From Methylobacterium mesophilicum (GTDB taxonomy: Bacteria; Pseudomonadota; Alphaproteobacteria; Rhizobiales; Beijerinckiaceae), in NCBI RefSeq assembly GCF_022179445.1, contig NZ_BPQU01000013.1, positions 1 to 64,000 on the forward strand: 64,000 bases of DNA. The letters are read 5' to 3'. Positions 34,921 to 44,612 of this stretch are shown piece after piece (the stretch's first letter is position 1; each line of letters starts with the position of its first letter). Under the pieces are notes generated by a model. The model did no database searches. It was not told where the DNA came from and saw only the letters and a program-made list of their open reading frames with translations. A program made the translations under genes and the position numbers.

Positions 34921-35490
34921 ATGGACACCACGCCCCTCGGCCCGACCGCGTTCCGCAGCCCCGCGGTGCTGCTGTCGGGCCCGGTCGACTACGACATGTA
35001 CAAGGATTTCCGCCGCCAGTTCGCCGAGGCCGGCGACCGGCAGATCGTGGTGATCGAGCTCTCGACGCTTGGCGGCGACCCGGAGGTCGCCCGGATGATG
35101 GGCGAGGACATCCGCTACCACACCGAGATGAGCCCGGACCGACGGTTCGTCTTCCTCGGCAAGGCCGCGATCTACTCGGCCGGCACGACCTTCATGAGCT
35201 TCTTCGCCCGGCCGAACCGCTATCTCACCCGGGGCACGCGGCTGATGATCCACGAGCGCAAGATGAACAAGCAGCTCCAGGTCCAGGGGCCGCTCACCAC
35301 CTGCATCGCCGCCGTGAAGGCGACCCTCCACGAGATCGAGTGCTCGATCGTGATCCAGAACGAGGGGTTTTCCAATCTCATCCAGGGCTCGGACGTGACC
35401 CTCGACGAGGTGCTGGAGAAGGCGCCGGCCAATTGGTATCTCGAAGCGGACGAGGCGCGGTCGCGGGGGCTGATCGAGGCGGTGATCTGA
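34921..35490 (+). CDS. ClpP/crotonase-fold protein at the end of the amide operon
   Basis: A 189-residue protein with the ClpP-like fold. Ser86 (GKAAIYSAGTT) takes the place of ClpP's nucleophile and His111 (RLMIHERKM) is exactly 25 residues later, as in ClpP (97/122). The GGDP stretch near 51-54 forms the oxyanion region. At the place of the third residue the sequence reads PANWYLEADEA, where Asn171 seems to replace Asp; this is my alignment by eye. It follows amiE by 27 bp. It may be a peptidase with a relaxed triad or a non-proteolytic relative. Its role in amide use is unknown. Confidence 0.75.
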   Translation: MDTTPLGPTAFRSPAVLLSGPVDYDMYKDFRRQFAEAGDRQIVVIELSTLGGDPEVARMMGEDIRYHTEMSPDRRFVFLGKAAIYSAGTTFMSFFARPNRYLTRGTRLMIHERKMNKQLQVQGPLTTCIAAVKATLHEIECSIVIQNEGFSNLIQGSDVTLDEVLEKAPANWYLEADEARSRGLIEAVI

Positions 35491-35597
35491 GCGGGCCTGC
35501 CGTCGACCTTGCATCGCGACGCCGGCGTCGAACGCGCGATCCGCCCCGAAGCCGTATCAACCCTCCTGCGACCACGTTGGTGCGGTCGCGACGACGT

Positions 35598-36443
35598 TCA
35601 CCCCTCCGGGTAATCCGCCTCCAAGCTCGTCGCGCGCCACGCCTCGATTTCCGCGATCCGCTGATTCAGCCGGGTCGTGACCGCCTCGTAACCCCAGGCG
35701 CCGAGCACGAGGTGGCGCGGCGGGTTGTCGATCTCGGTCACCCGGATCATCGCCTCGCCGGCCCGGACCGGATCGCCGGCCTGGGTGCCGCTCTTCTCGG
35801 ACGTGGCCTTCAGGCGGGCGCCCGCGGTCTCGGCGTAGTCGGCGATGGTGCTGGGGGTCTGGATCAGGGAGCGCCCGGCCCAGTCGGTGCGGAACGGGCC
35901 CGGCTCGATGCAGGTGACCCGGATGCCGAGCGGGCCGGCTTCGGCGCTGAGCGCGTCGGAGAACCCTTCCACGGCGTGCTTGGTGGCGGCGTAATAGCCC
36001 GAGGCCGGGAAGCCGACGAAGCCCGCAACCGAGGTCACGTTGAGCACATGGCCGGAGCGCTGCGCCCGCATCACCGGCAGCACCGCCCGGGTCAGGGCGA
36101 ACAGGCCGAACACGTTGGCGTCGAACTGGGCGCGGATCTTGTCGTCCTCGCCCTCCTCGATCGAGGATTGGTAGCCGTAGCCGGCGTTGTTGACGAGGAC
36201 GTCGATCCGCCCGAATGTCTTTGACGTTTCGCTGACCGCCTGGGCGATCTGGCTCGCGTCGGTGACGTCCAGCGAGAGCGCCAGGACCTGGTCGGGGGCG
36301 CCCTCCGCCAGGTCGGCGACCTTGGCCCGGTCGCGGGCGGTCACCACCGCCCGCCAGCCCCGGGCGATGACCAGCTTGGCGAGTTCCCGGCCGAAGCCGG
36401 TGGAGCAGCCGGTGATGAACCAGACCGGTTGGGCGTTGGGCAT
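35598..36443 (-). CDS. SDR family oxidoreductase
   Basis: A 281-residue classical short-chain dehydrogenase/reductase. The cofactor site is TGCSTGFGRELA, NNAGYGYQ is the structural motif, and the catalytic residues are Ser in NVTSVAGF and Tyr-x3-Lys in YYAATKHAVEGF. Arg in the TARDR stretch suggests NADP(H). Substrate unknown. It begins 20 bp after the stop of the cytochrome gene on the same strand and is probably co-transcribed with it. Confidence 0.88.
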   Translation of the reverse strand: MPNAQPVWFITGCSTGFGRELAKLVIARGWRAVVTARDRAKVADLAEGAPDQVLALSLDVTDASQIAQAVSETSKTFGRIDVLVNNAGYGYQSSIEEGEDDKIRAQFDANVFGLFALTRAVLPVMRAQRSGHVLNVTSVAGFVGFPASGYYAATKHAVEGFSDALSAEAGPLGIRVTCIEPGPFRTDWAGRSLIQTPSTIADYAETAGARLKATSEKSGTQAGDPVRAGEAMIRVTEIDNPPRHLVLGAWGYEAVTTRLNQRIAEIEAWRATSLEADYPEG

Positions 36444-36463
36444 GCTGGTGTGTCCCGTTCGGA

Positions 36464-38407
36464 TCAGGGCGTCGCCGCCGGCTCGGTCAGGGTGTCGATC
36501 GACAGCAGGTAGGCGATCAGTGCGTCCTGGTCCGGCCGCGCGACGCCGGAGGCGGCGTCGGCCCAGTACGCGTGTCCTTCGCCGGTAACGCGTGCGATGC
36601 GCGCCGTATCCGAGGATTTGTTCGCCGCTATCACCTGAGCCCGCAGGTCACGGTCGATCAGAGCACGCAGACTGTTCGAAGGATCGGGGGCGATGCCGCG
36701 GTACACCGTGCCCGAAACGCCGCGCTGCGTCGCCGGATCGGGGCCGACCGCGATGCCGGAATCGTGCAGGTAGGGCGCCGTCCAGGCCAGGCCGACGAGG
36801 TTCGGAACCTTGTAGCCGCCTTCGGTTCCCCCCTGCCCCCAGGCAAGCTGAACCTGGGCGAGCTTGTCGCCGGCCAGCGGCACCGGGACGATCACCGGAT
36901 CGGCCGGGAGCGGGAACGGCGTATCGGTGGCGAACAGGCTGGGAGGCGAGAGCCGCGCCTCCATCTTGGCCCCGGCCCTGGCCCGGGTCGGCTCGGTGCC
37001 GATCTCGCCAACCGGGATGATCCGGTGATTGGTCAGCGCCGGGCCCGAATGACAGGCGCCGCAGCCGGCCTTGTCGAACACGGCGCGCCCCGCATTCACG
37101 GCGGCGGGATCCTGCTGTGCGGTTGGTGGGTGAAGCAGGTTCTGGAACGCCGACATGGCGTTGTTGGCGTGGTTGACCGGCTCGCCCGGCACCGAGGTGA
37201 ACAGGCCGTTGTCGGTGACGTAGTTGGTCGCCGGATAGGTCGGCAGCACAGCGTAGCTGTTGAGCCCGGGTGAGGCCGGCGTCGGGTCGACGCTGCGCAG
37301 CACCTCCGAAGGCTTGCGGGATTCGCCCGGCGTGTACCGGAAGGACTCGGTGGCCGCGCGGCGCAGGACGATGCCGAGATAGGTCTCCGCATCCATGCCG
37401 AACAGCCAGGGCGCGGCGGCGGCGAGCTGGGTCGTATCGGAGTTGGCGGCGTGGACGTTGTTGTTGAGCGAGGACAGGCCGGCGAACGGCCCCACCGCCT
37501 CGCGCCCGCTCCAGCTGTACGGCTCGCCGTGGGCGGAAAAACTCGACGGGATCGAGGTCGGGTTGGTCACCCGGTCGGCCGAGGAATCGAAGCTGCCCGG
37601 CGGCCAGCTCGCGACCTGGACCTTGGTGGCGGCCTCGACGGCCTCGGCATCCGGCAGGGCCGGCCCGGCTCCGGCCGAACCCGCCTGCAGGGGATCTGCC
37701 TGGCTCACGCTGGCGTGCATGAAGTAGGCGGATGCGTTCTTGGCCAGCGCCATCAGCAGCCCGGCGTTGAGATCGGTGTTGGGCGCCCCCTCGACGACCT
37801 TGCCGGTGCCGGGATCGACCGCAGCGTGGCAGAGCGCGCAGGTGATGCCCATCCGCAGATGGCCCCGGTCCGAGAAGGTCTTGATCCCGATGATGAACGC
37901 GCCGCCCTTCGGCACGTCGAGCCCGGTCGGGACCAGCTCGCCCTTGCGGTACGTGCGGTCGCCGACGCGCATGTCCCGGGCCATGGCGACCTGCAGGTTG
38001 GTGGTGCCCTGCCCGCCGAGCTTGGCCACCGCGAGGGCAACCGCGGTGGGCGTCAGGCCGCCGTCGAGCATGCCCATCACGTCGGTGAGGAAGACCTCGT
38101 TACCGAACGTCTCCTGGTAGAACGCCTGCCGCCCGCGCTCGATCATGGCGGGATCGATCGCCACGGCGCCGCTCCCGGCCGAGAGTTCCTTTCGGCCGGC
38201 CTCGGTGCCGTCGAGGCGGTCCGCTTCGGCACGCGAGACCCGGCGCCCGAGGACGTCGAAGGCGGTCTGGATCGGGTAGCGATCGGGGTTGAGCAGGTCG
38301 GCCCTGTCGGGCATCGGCGCGTAGCTGAAGCGCCCGAGGCTGATCGTGACACCGGCCGCGACGGTCGCGAGGCCGGCGGCGAGGAGGATGCGGCGGGGCC
38401 AACCCAT
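36464..38407 (-). CDS. Secreted two-heme c-type cytochrome, cytochrome c peroxidase-like
   Basis: A 647-residue periplasmic protein with an N-terminal membrane/signal segment (RRILLAAGLATVAAGV). Two heme-c motifs are seen: CALCH near residue 190 and CGACH near 450. Distinctive stretches are GHLRMGITCALC, EGAPNTDLNAGLL and, after the second heme, VPNLVGLAWTAPYLHDS, which resembles the di-heme cytochrome c peroxidase/MauG group; the protein is longer than typical CcpA (~340). The substrate is unknown. It is followed by an SDR gene and preceded by an AraC-type regulator, all minus-strand. Confidence 0.82.
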   Translation of the reverse strand: MGWPRRILLAAGLATVAAGVTISLGRFSYAPMPDRADLLNPDRYPIQTAFDVLGRRVSRAEADRLDGTEAGRKELSAGSGAVAIDPAMIERGRQAFYQETFGNEVFLTDVMGMLDGGLTPTAVALAVAKLGGQGTTNLQVAMARDMRVGDRTYRKGELVPTGLDVPKGGAFIIGIKTFSDRGHLRMGITCALCHAAVDPGTGKVVEGAPNTDLNAGLLMALAKNASAYFMHASVSQADPLQAGSAGAGPALPDAEAVEAATKVQVASWPPGSFDSSADRVTNPTSIPSSFSAHGEPYSWSGREAVGPFAGLSSLNNNVHAANSDTTQLAAAAPWLFGMDAETYLGIVLRRAATESFRYTPGESRKPSEVLRSVDPTPASPGLNSYAVLPTYPATNYVTDNGLFTSVPGEPVNHANNAMSAFQNLLHPPTAQQDPAAVNAGRAVFDKAGCGACHSGPALTNHRIIPVGEIGTEPTRARAGAKMEARLSPPSLFATDTPFPLPADPVIVPVPLAGDKLAQVQLAWGQGGTEGGYKVPNLVGLAWTAPYLHDSGIAVGPDPATQRGVSGTVYRGIAPDPSNSLRALIDRDLRAQVIAANKSSDTARIARVTGEGHAYWADAASGVARPDQDALIAYLLSIDTLTEPAATP

Positions 38408-38582
38408 GAACGGTCTTCGATGTCCGTGGCCGATCCGCCCCGCGGGCGTGCGGGGATCGGCGGCCGGCGTTCAACGGGCATCCGCGGCCGAGGTTCATCC
38501 GGGCGGGCGGGACGGGGTGTCACGTTCTCGCCAGGGGGGCCGGCGTCCGAACCGCCCATCGGTCCGATCCGCGACGGCGCGT

Positions 38583-39359
38583 TCAGCCCCGGTCGACGCT
38601 TTCCGCAGGCGGCGGCCGGAAGTACGCGCTCGGCGGCCGCCCGAAGGAGCGTCGGAATACGGCCGCGAAGGCGCTCGGACTGTCGTAGCCACAATCCAGC
38701 GCGACATCGAGGATGGCCCGGCCCTCCGCCAGCAGCGGCAGGGCGTGGAGCATCCGGGCTTGCTGGCACCACCGGCCGAATCCCATTCCGGTCTCGTGCT
38801 TGAACAGCCGTATGAACGTCGCCCGGCTCATGGCGAGTTCGGCGGCCGCCGCCGCGATGGAATGCGCGCGGGCGGGATCGCGGCGGATCCGGTCGCACAG
38901 ATCCGCCAGGCCGGCCTGCGTCGGAGCCGGCAGGTCGAGCGGCTGCACCGGCAGGAACGCCAACTCCAGCATGAGCAGGCAGATCACGGCCTCTGAGACG
39001 GCGCGGTCGCCCTGCGTCTCCGTGAGGGCGGCGAGCTTGAGGATCAGCTCGCGCAGGAGTGGCGTGACCTCGACGACCCTGCAGCGATCCGGGACACCGT
39101 CGAACCCGGTCGTGTCGATCAGCAGCGAGCGGAAGCGGATCCCGGCATGGCTGGTCGTGACATGGTCCGTGTCCGGAGGAAGCCAGACTGCCCGGCTCGG
39201 CGGCACCACCCAGGTCCCGCTGTCGGTCGTGACCGAGATCACGCCGGCCATCGCGTAGAGGAGTTGCGCCCGCGCGTGGCGATGGAGTGGGCTCGCGAAG
39301 CGATCGCCGTCGTGCCGGATGACCGCGATCTCGTCCGTGACCCGGATGCCGTCGATCAC
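38583..39359 (-). CDS. AraC family transcriptional regulator
   Basis: A 258-residue regulator. The N-terminal cupin-like part (HRHARAQLLYAMAGVISVTT, WVVPPSRAVWLPPDTDH) probably binds a small ligand; the C-terminal two HTH motifs are SIAAAAAELAMSRATFIRLF and ILDVALDCGYDSPSAFAAVF, ending FGRPPSAYFR. The GTG at 39359 has GGAAGG eight bases upstream, a better start than the ATG at 39440. It lies upstream of the cytochrome and SDR genes and may control them. Confidence 0.85.
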   Translation of the reverse strand: MIDGIRVTDEIAVIRHDGDRFASPLHRHARAQLLYAMAGVISVTTDSGTWVVPPSRAVWLPPDTDHVTTSHAGIRFRSLLIDTTGFDGVPDRCRVVEVTPLLRELILKLAALTETQGDRAVSEAVICLLMLELAFLPVQPLDLPAPTQAGLADLCDRIRRDPARAHSIAAAAAELAMSRATFIRLFKHETGMGFGRWCQQARMLHALPLLAEGRAILDVALDCGYDSPSAFAAVFRRSFGRPPSAYFRPPPAESVDRG

Positions 39360-39529
39360 CGTCTGAGCCTTCCGCGACGAACCTTGATCCTCGCACGCGA
39401 GAATATCACCGCCGCCTGACCTAGGGCTGGCTCTCCGCATCGGGACCGTCGCCGCGCATCGCGGCCGACCGGCAGCCGGCGCCTTCCGGGCTGCCGTCCC
39501 GAGCCAACGATCTCACGGCCGATCACGTC

Positions 39530-41215
39530 ATGCTGACCAACCCCGCCACCAAATACCGCCCGTTCGTCTCCCAGATCGATGTATCGGACCGCACTTGGCC
39601 GTCGAAGCGCCTCACGGTCGCGCCGCGCTGGCTGTCGACCGATCTGCGCGACGGCAACCAGGCGCTGGCCGACCCGATGGATGTCGCCCGCAAGCTGCGC
39701 TTCTACGACATGCTGCTCGGCATCGGCTTCAAGGAGATCGAGGTCGCCTTTCCCTCTGCCTCGCAGACCGACTTCGATTTCGTCCGGATGCTGATCGACG
39801 GGGACCGCATCCCCGAGGACGTGACGATCCAGGTGCTGACGCAGGCGCGGGCCGACCTGATCGCCCGCACCTTCGCGTCGCTGGACGGCGCCCGCCAAGC
39901 GATCGTGCATCTCTACAACGCGACGGCGCCGCTGTTCCGGCGGGTCGTGTTCGGCATGGAGCGGCACGAGATCGTCGCCCTCGCCGTGTCCGGCGTGACC
40001 GCGATGCTGCAGGAGAGCCTGAAGCGGCCCGGCACGCGCTGGACCTTCGAGTACTCGCCGGAAACCTTCTGCTTCACCGAGCCGGATTTCGCCCTCGAGA
40101 TCTGCGAGCGCGTGCTCGATGTCTGGCAGCCGACGCCGGAGCGCCCGGCGATCCTCAACCTGCCGACGACGGTCGAGGTGGCGATGCCGAACGTCTATGC
40201 CGACCAGATCGAGTGGTTCTGCCGCAACATCTCCCGGCGGGACGCCGTGATCATCAGCGTGCATCCGCACAACGACCGCGGCACCGCCGTGGCCTCGGCC
40301 GAGCAGGCGCTGCTGGCCGGTGCCGACCGGGTCGAGGGCTGCCTGTTCGGCAACGGCGAGCGCACCGGCAATGTCGACCTCGTGACGCTCGCCCTGAACC
40401 TGTACACGCAGGGGATCGACCCCAGGCTGCGCTTCCCGGCGATCCGCGAGGTCGTGAACACCGTCACGTATTGCAACGGCCTGCCGGTGCATCCGCGCCA
40501 CCCCTATGCGGGCGAACTGGTCCACACCGCCTTCTCGGGCTCGCACCAGGATGCGATCCGGAAGGGGTTCGCCGCCCATGCGCGTCGCAACGACGGCGTC
40601 TGGGAGATGCCCTACCTGCCGATCGACCCCGCCGATCTCGGCGAGAGCTACGAGGCCGTGATCCGGGTCAACAGCCAGTCCGGCAAGGGCGGCGTCGCCT
40701 GGGTGATCGAGCAGGATCTGGGGCTGAAGCTGCCCCGGGCCTTGCAGGTCGACCTGAGCCGGCGCGTGCAGGTCCTGGCCGAGCGGACGAGCCAGGAAAT
40801 CTCGGCCGCCGATATCGCGGACGCCTTCCGGCAAGCCTATCACGTCGACGACACGACGATCTTCGCGCTGGTCGACGACGGGGGCGGCCTGCGCCGCCAG
40901 GCGGGTTCCGAGCGGATCTTCACCGGCCGGATCCGCCATCGCGGGCGGGAGGTTTCCGTCTCCGGACGGGGAAACGGCCTGATCTCGGCTCTGCTCGCCG
41001 CACTGATGGACGCGTGCGGCATCGCCCTCTCGGTGGTGGACTATTCGGAGCATGCGCTCCGGCGCGGGTCGGATGCCCAGGCGGCCGCCTATCTCGAATG
41101 CACCCTCGCCGACGGCAGCCCGGTGTTCGGCGTGGGGATCGACAGCGACGTGGCGACCGCGACCGTGAAAGCCGTGTTGAGTGCAGCGAGTGGGGCCGCG
41201 TCGCTCGGCCGATAG
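39530..41215 (+). CDS. leuA: 2-isopropylmalate synthase, long (LeuA2) type
   Basis: First committed step of leucine synthesis: acetyl-CoA plus 2-oxoisovalerate. The 561-residue product has the TIM-barrel start [16 protein letters not shown], metal ligands Asp and the HPHNDRGT His motif, and [13 protein letters not shown]. The C-terminal leucine-binding regulatory domain begins near residue 440. The family form matches the actinobacterial-type LeuA2 (about 560 residues), not E. coli LeuA. The ATG at 39530 is the family start. No leader peptide was seen upstream in the 170-bp gap to the AraC gene. Confidence 0.92.
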   Translation: MLTNPATKYRPFVSQIDVSDRTWPSKRLTVAPRWLSTDLRDGNQALADPMDVARKLRFYDMLLGIGFKEIEVAFPSASQTDFDFVRMLIDGDRIPEDVTIQVLTQARADLIARTFASLDGARQAIVHLYNATAPLFRRVVFGMERHEIVALAVSGVTAMLQESLKRPGTRWTFEYSPETFCFTEPDFALEICERVLDVWQPTPERPAILNLPTTVEVAMPNVYADQIEWFCRNISRRDAVIISVHPHNDRGTAVASAEQALLAGADRVEGCLFGNGERTGNVDLVTLALNLYTQGIDPRLRFPAIREVVNTVTYCNGLPVHPRHPYAGELVHTAFSGSHQDAIRKGFAAHARRNDGVWEMPYLPIDPADLGESYEAVIRVNSQSGKGGVAWVIEQDLGLKLPRALQVDLSRRVQVLAERTSQEISAADIADAFRQAYHVDDTTIFALVDDGGGLRRQAGSERIFTGRIRHRGREVSVSGRGNGLISALLAALMDACGIALSVVDYSEHALRRGSDAQAAAYLECTLADGSPVFGVGIDSDVATATVKAVLSAASGAASLGR

Positions 41216-41577
41216 GGCTGCGCCGTCATCGCGCGCATCTCAGGCCGGGGCCGAGGAGGGAAATTCCAGTCTGACGGGCTCGTCAGGAACCCAAAAGCAT
41301 CACCCCGCCATGGCGGATAGCGCGATCGCACAATTTTTCTGACCTTACGCCAAAGACTTTTTCAGCAGCACGTCCGGCTCATAATGCGGTAACATGATCT
41401 AACGGACCTGCAATTACTGCAATGCCGCAAATCTTTGATGCGGCGCAACAGTGCTGACGGTCAGAAATTTGGTCGACCGTGCGCCGGAAGCCTGAAGGCT
41501 GCGCACGAACGGCCGGCAACAGACCTGGGGACGGATGGCTGCAGGGCCGTCCGGACATCCGGGCCGGAGGGAGGATC
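41216..41577. other. Gene-free gap, relatively AT-rich, before the CoA-transferase
   Basis: A 360-bp gap without a convincing gene. It is richer in A/T than its neighbours. A possible promoter is a T-rich -35-like stretch near 41357 and CATAAT at 41380-41385. No riboswitch or terminator with a T-run was recognised. Confidence 0.4.
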
Positions 41578-41586
41578 GTGGGCTTC

Positions 41587-43566
41587 ATGAGGAAGAACAA
41601 GGTCATCACGGCGGACGAGGCGATCGCGCTGATCCGCGTGAACGACGTCGTGACCACCACGGGCTTCGTCCAGAGCTGCATCCCGGAGGCGCTGCACGCC
41701 GCGCTGGAGAAGCGCTTCGTCGAGACCGGCTCGCCCCGGGGCCTGACCCTGATCATGACCGCGGGCGCGGGCGACAGCAAAGGCCTCGGCACCGGGCGCC
41801 TGCACCATGACGGCCTGCTCTCGCGGGTCATCGCCGCCAATTTCGGCCGGATGCCCAAGGTCGCGCAGGCCGCGCAGAACAACCTGATCCGCGGCTACAA
41901 CCTGCCCCAGGGGGTGATCTCGCAGCTCTACCGGGCCTGCGCCGCGGGCCAACCCGGCCTGTTCTCGAAGGTCGGCCTGCAGACCTACGTCGACCCCCGC
42001 CACGGCGGCGCCAAGGTCAACACCCTGACCACGGAGGACATCGTCAAGCTGGTCGAGGTCGATGGCGAGGAGTGGCTGTTCTACACCGCCACCAAGATCG
42101 ACGTGGCCTTCATCCGCGCCACCTCGGCCGATCCGTCGGGCAACCTCTCCTACGAGAAGGAGGCGTTGACGCTGGATTGCCTGGCTCAGGCCATGGCGGC
42201 GCGCAACAACGGCGGCATCGTCATCGCCCAGGTCGAACGGATCGTCGAGGACGGCTACCTGCTGCCCAAGGACGTGCGCGTGCCCGGCATCCTGGTCGAC
42301 TGCGTGGTGGTGGCCGAGCCCGAGATGCACCGCATGAACTACGGCGTCATGCACGATGCCGCGCTCGCCGGGGAGATCCGCGTGCCGGTCACCGGCATCA
42401 AGCGGATGCCGCTCAACGAGCGCAAGATCATCGCCCGCCGGGCCGCCTTCGAGCTTCCGCCGAACGGCGTCGTCAATCTCGGGGTCGGCGCGCCGGAGGG
42501 CATCTCGTCGGTGGCCAACGAGGAGAAGATCACCCCCTACATCACCCTGACCACCGAGGCCGGGGCGGTCGGCGGGGTGCTGGCCTCGGGCTCGAGCTTC
42601 GGGGCTGCCACCAACGCCGACTGCATCATCGACCAGAACCAGATGTTCGACTTCTACGACGGCGGCGGCCTCGACATGACCTGCCTCGGCATGGCCGAGT
42701 GCGACGAGGCCGGGAACGTCAACACCTCGAAGTTCGGCGGCAAGCTCAACGGCTGTGGCGGCTTCATCAACATCTCGCAGAACGCCCGCACGGTGGTATT
42801 CGCCGGCACCTTCACGGCGGGCGGGCTGGAGATCGCCGTGGACGATGGCGTCGTGCGGATCGTCAGCGAGGGCCGGGCGCGCAAGTTCGTCACCCGGGTC
42901 CAGCAGAACACCTTCTCGGGCCCCTACGCGGTGGAACGCTCGCAGCCGGTCCTCTACGTCACCGAGCGCTGCGTGTTCCAGCTGACCGCCGACGGCCTGG
43001 AGCTGATCGAGGTCGCGCCCGGCATCGACATCGAGCGCGACATCCTCGCCCACATGGATTTCAAGCCGGTGGTGCGCAATCCTGTGCTCATGGACCCGCG
43101 CATCTTCCGCGACGAACCGATGGAGTTGCTTTCCGACCTGCTCAACCTCGATCTGTCCTCGCGCATCAGCTACGACGGCGAGCGCAACATCCTCTTCATC
43201 AACCTGGAAGGCTGGTACTGCCGGGTGAAGAGCGACATGGACGAGCTCCGGATGAGCATCGTCGGGGCCTGCCGCAAGGCCGGCCAGCGGGTCAACGCCG
43301 TGATCAACCACGACGGCTTCCGTCTCAACGAGAATCTGATCGACGACTATGCCGGGATGATCCAGTATCTCCAGGCGAACTACTACGCGACCACGACCCG
43401 CTACGTCACGAGCGCGTTCCTGCGCCTGAAGATGGAGGAGGCGCTGACCCGGCGCGGCGTCGCCCCCCACGTGTTCGAGCGCAAGGAAGAGGCCCAGGCC
43501 TTCCTGGGCACCACCGACGCGAAGGCACGCAAGCGGATCTCACCGGCGGTCGCCTCGGCGGCGTAG
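41587..43566 (+). CDS. Family I acyl-CoA:acetate/3-ketoacid CoA-transferase with C-terminal extension
   Basis: Moves CoA between acyl-CoA and a carboxylic acid via a glutamyl-CoA intermediate. The 659-residue product is a fused alpha-beta chain of the propionate CoA-transferase/YdiF type. Glu324 in TLTTEAGAVGG aligns with the catalytic Glu. GVGAPEGISSVA and GGFINISQNARTVVFAGTFT are family motifs. An extra domain of ~130 residues after position ~525 (YDGERNILFINLEGW to the end) is absent from YdiF. The ATG at 41587 is used; the in-frame GTG at 41578 has the better-placed GGAGGGAGG. It converges on ghrA with 5 bp between stops. Confidence 0.88.
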   Translation: MRKNKVITADEAIALIRVNDVVTTTGFVQSCIPEALHAALEKRFVETGSPRGLTLIMTAGAGDSKGLGTGRLHHDGLLSRVIAANFGRMPKVAQAAQNNLIRGYNLPQGVISQLYRACAAGQPGLFSKVGLQTYVDPRHGGAKVNTLTTEDIVKLVEVDGEEWLFYTATKIDVAFIRATSADPSGNLSYEKEALTLDCLAQAMAARNNGGIVIAQVERIVEDGYLLPKDVRVPGILVDCVVVAEPEMHRMNYGVMHDAALAGEIRVPVTGIKRMPLNERKIIARRAAFELPPNGVVNLGVGAPEGISSVANEEKITPYITLTTEAGAVGGVLASGSSFGAATNADCIIDQNQMFDFYDGGGLDMTCLGMAECDEAGNVNTSKFGGKLNGCGGFINISQNARTVVFAGTFTAGGLEIAVDDGVVRIVSEGRARKFVTRVQQNTFSGPYAVERSQPVLYVTERCVFQLTADGLELIEVAPGIDIERDILAHMDFKPVVRNPVLMDPRIFRDEPMELLSDLLNLDLSSRISYDGERNILFINLEGWYCRVKSDMDELRMSIVGACRKAGQRVNAVINHDGFRLNENLIDDYAGMIQYLQANYYATTTRYVTSAFLRLKMEEALTRRGVAPHVFERKEEAQAFLGTTDAKARKRISPAVASAA

Positions 43567-43571
43567 ACGGA

Positions 43572-44513
43572 TTAGTACCCCCGCCCGGCATCGACGCCCT
43601 GCGGCGGCTGACCGGTGCTGCGGTATTCCCGCAGGTTGGCCGCCACCGTGGTGGCCGCCGAGTCCATGTCGGTGGGGCCGGAGATGTGCGGCAGCACGGT
43701 CACGCCCAGATGGGTCCAGAGCGGGGATCCGGCCGGCAGAGGCTCGGTGTCGAATACGTCGAGCACCGCGTGCGACAGGTGACCGGAATCGAGGGCGGCG
43801 ATCAGGTCGTCGGTCACCACGATCGGACCACGGGCGAAGTTGATCAGCGCCGCCCCGGGCTTGAGCGCCGCGAGCCGCGCCGCGTTCACCAGGCCGCGCG
43901 TCTCCGGCGTCAGCGGCACCAGGCAGACGAGGATGTCGCAGCCGCCGAGCATCGCCCCGAGGCCGTCCGCACCGTGGAACGTGGCGATGCCCGGGACGGT
44001 CTTCGGCGTCCGGCCCCAGCCGGTGACGAGGAACCCCGCGCCGACGAGCCGCCCGGCCGCCGCGGTGCCGAGCTCACCGAGGCCGAGCAGGCCGACAACC
44101 GTGTCGGCGGGCTTGCGGTAGGGATGCGGGCGCCAGACCCGCTCGCGCTGCTGGCGCGCGTAGGCGGGCATGTCGCGCTGGAGATAGTGGGACCAGGCCA
44201 GCACCGCCTCCGCCATGGCCCGGGCCATCTCGCGATCCACCAACCGGACGATCGGGAGCGGCCGGTCGAAGGCACCGACGAGCTTCTCCACGCCGGCCCA
44301 CAGGCTCTGCACCCAGACTAGGCCCGGCAAGGCGGCGATCTCCGCGGGATCGGGGTTGGCCACGATGGCGACCCGCGCGGCCGCACGCTCGGCCTCCACC
44401 ATCAGCCGGAACGGAACCAGCCGCTCACCCGGCATCGCGGCCGACAGGACCTGCAGGTACTCCGCCTCCTGGTCGGGCCCCTTGCAGCCGACCAGCGCGA
44501 CAACCTCCGCCAT
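43572..44513 (-). CDS. ghrA: Glyoxylate/hydroxypyruvate reductase A
   Basis: A 313-residue D-2-hydroxyacid dehydrogenase reducing glyoxylate or hydroxypyruvate. NAD(P)-binding GLLGLGELGTAAAGRL is near residue 145, catalytic Arg in INFARGPIV and His in LPHISGPTD with Glu in DVFDTEPLP. The pattern VWVQSLWAGVEKLV and DREMARAMAEAVL is that of the GhrA subgroup. C2 metabolism is important in serine-cycle methylotrophs, which suits this host. It is separated from the small upstream gene by 99 bp. Confidence 0.88.
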   Translation of the reverse strand: MAEVVALVGCKGPDQEAEYLQVLSAAMPGERLVPFRLMVEAERAAARVAIVANPDPAEIAALPGLVWVQSLWAGVEKLVGAFDRPLPIVRLVDREMARAMAEAVLAWSHYLQRDMPAYARQQRERVWRPHPYRKPADTVVGLLGLGELGTAAAGRLVGAGFLVTGWGRTPKTVPGIATFHGADGLGAMLGGCDILVCLVPLTPETRGLVNAARLAALKPGAALINFARGPIVVTDDLIAALDSGHLSHAVLDVFDTEPLPAGSPLWTHLGVTVLPHISGPTDMDSAATTVAANLREYRSTGQPPQGVDAGRGY

Positions 44514-44612
44514 ATCCGAACTCCGTCCACGCTGCGGCTCATGCCCGATCCGGCCAATGCAGCCGCTGTGCCTGGCCGGATCGCGATCGCCAAGCCCGGC
44601 GGCGCCTTGCTT

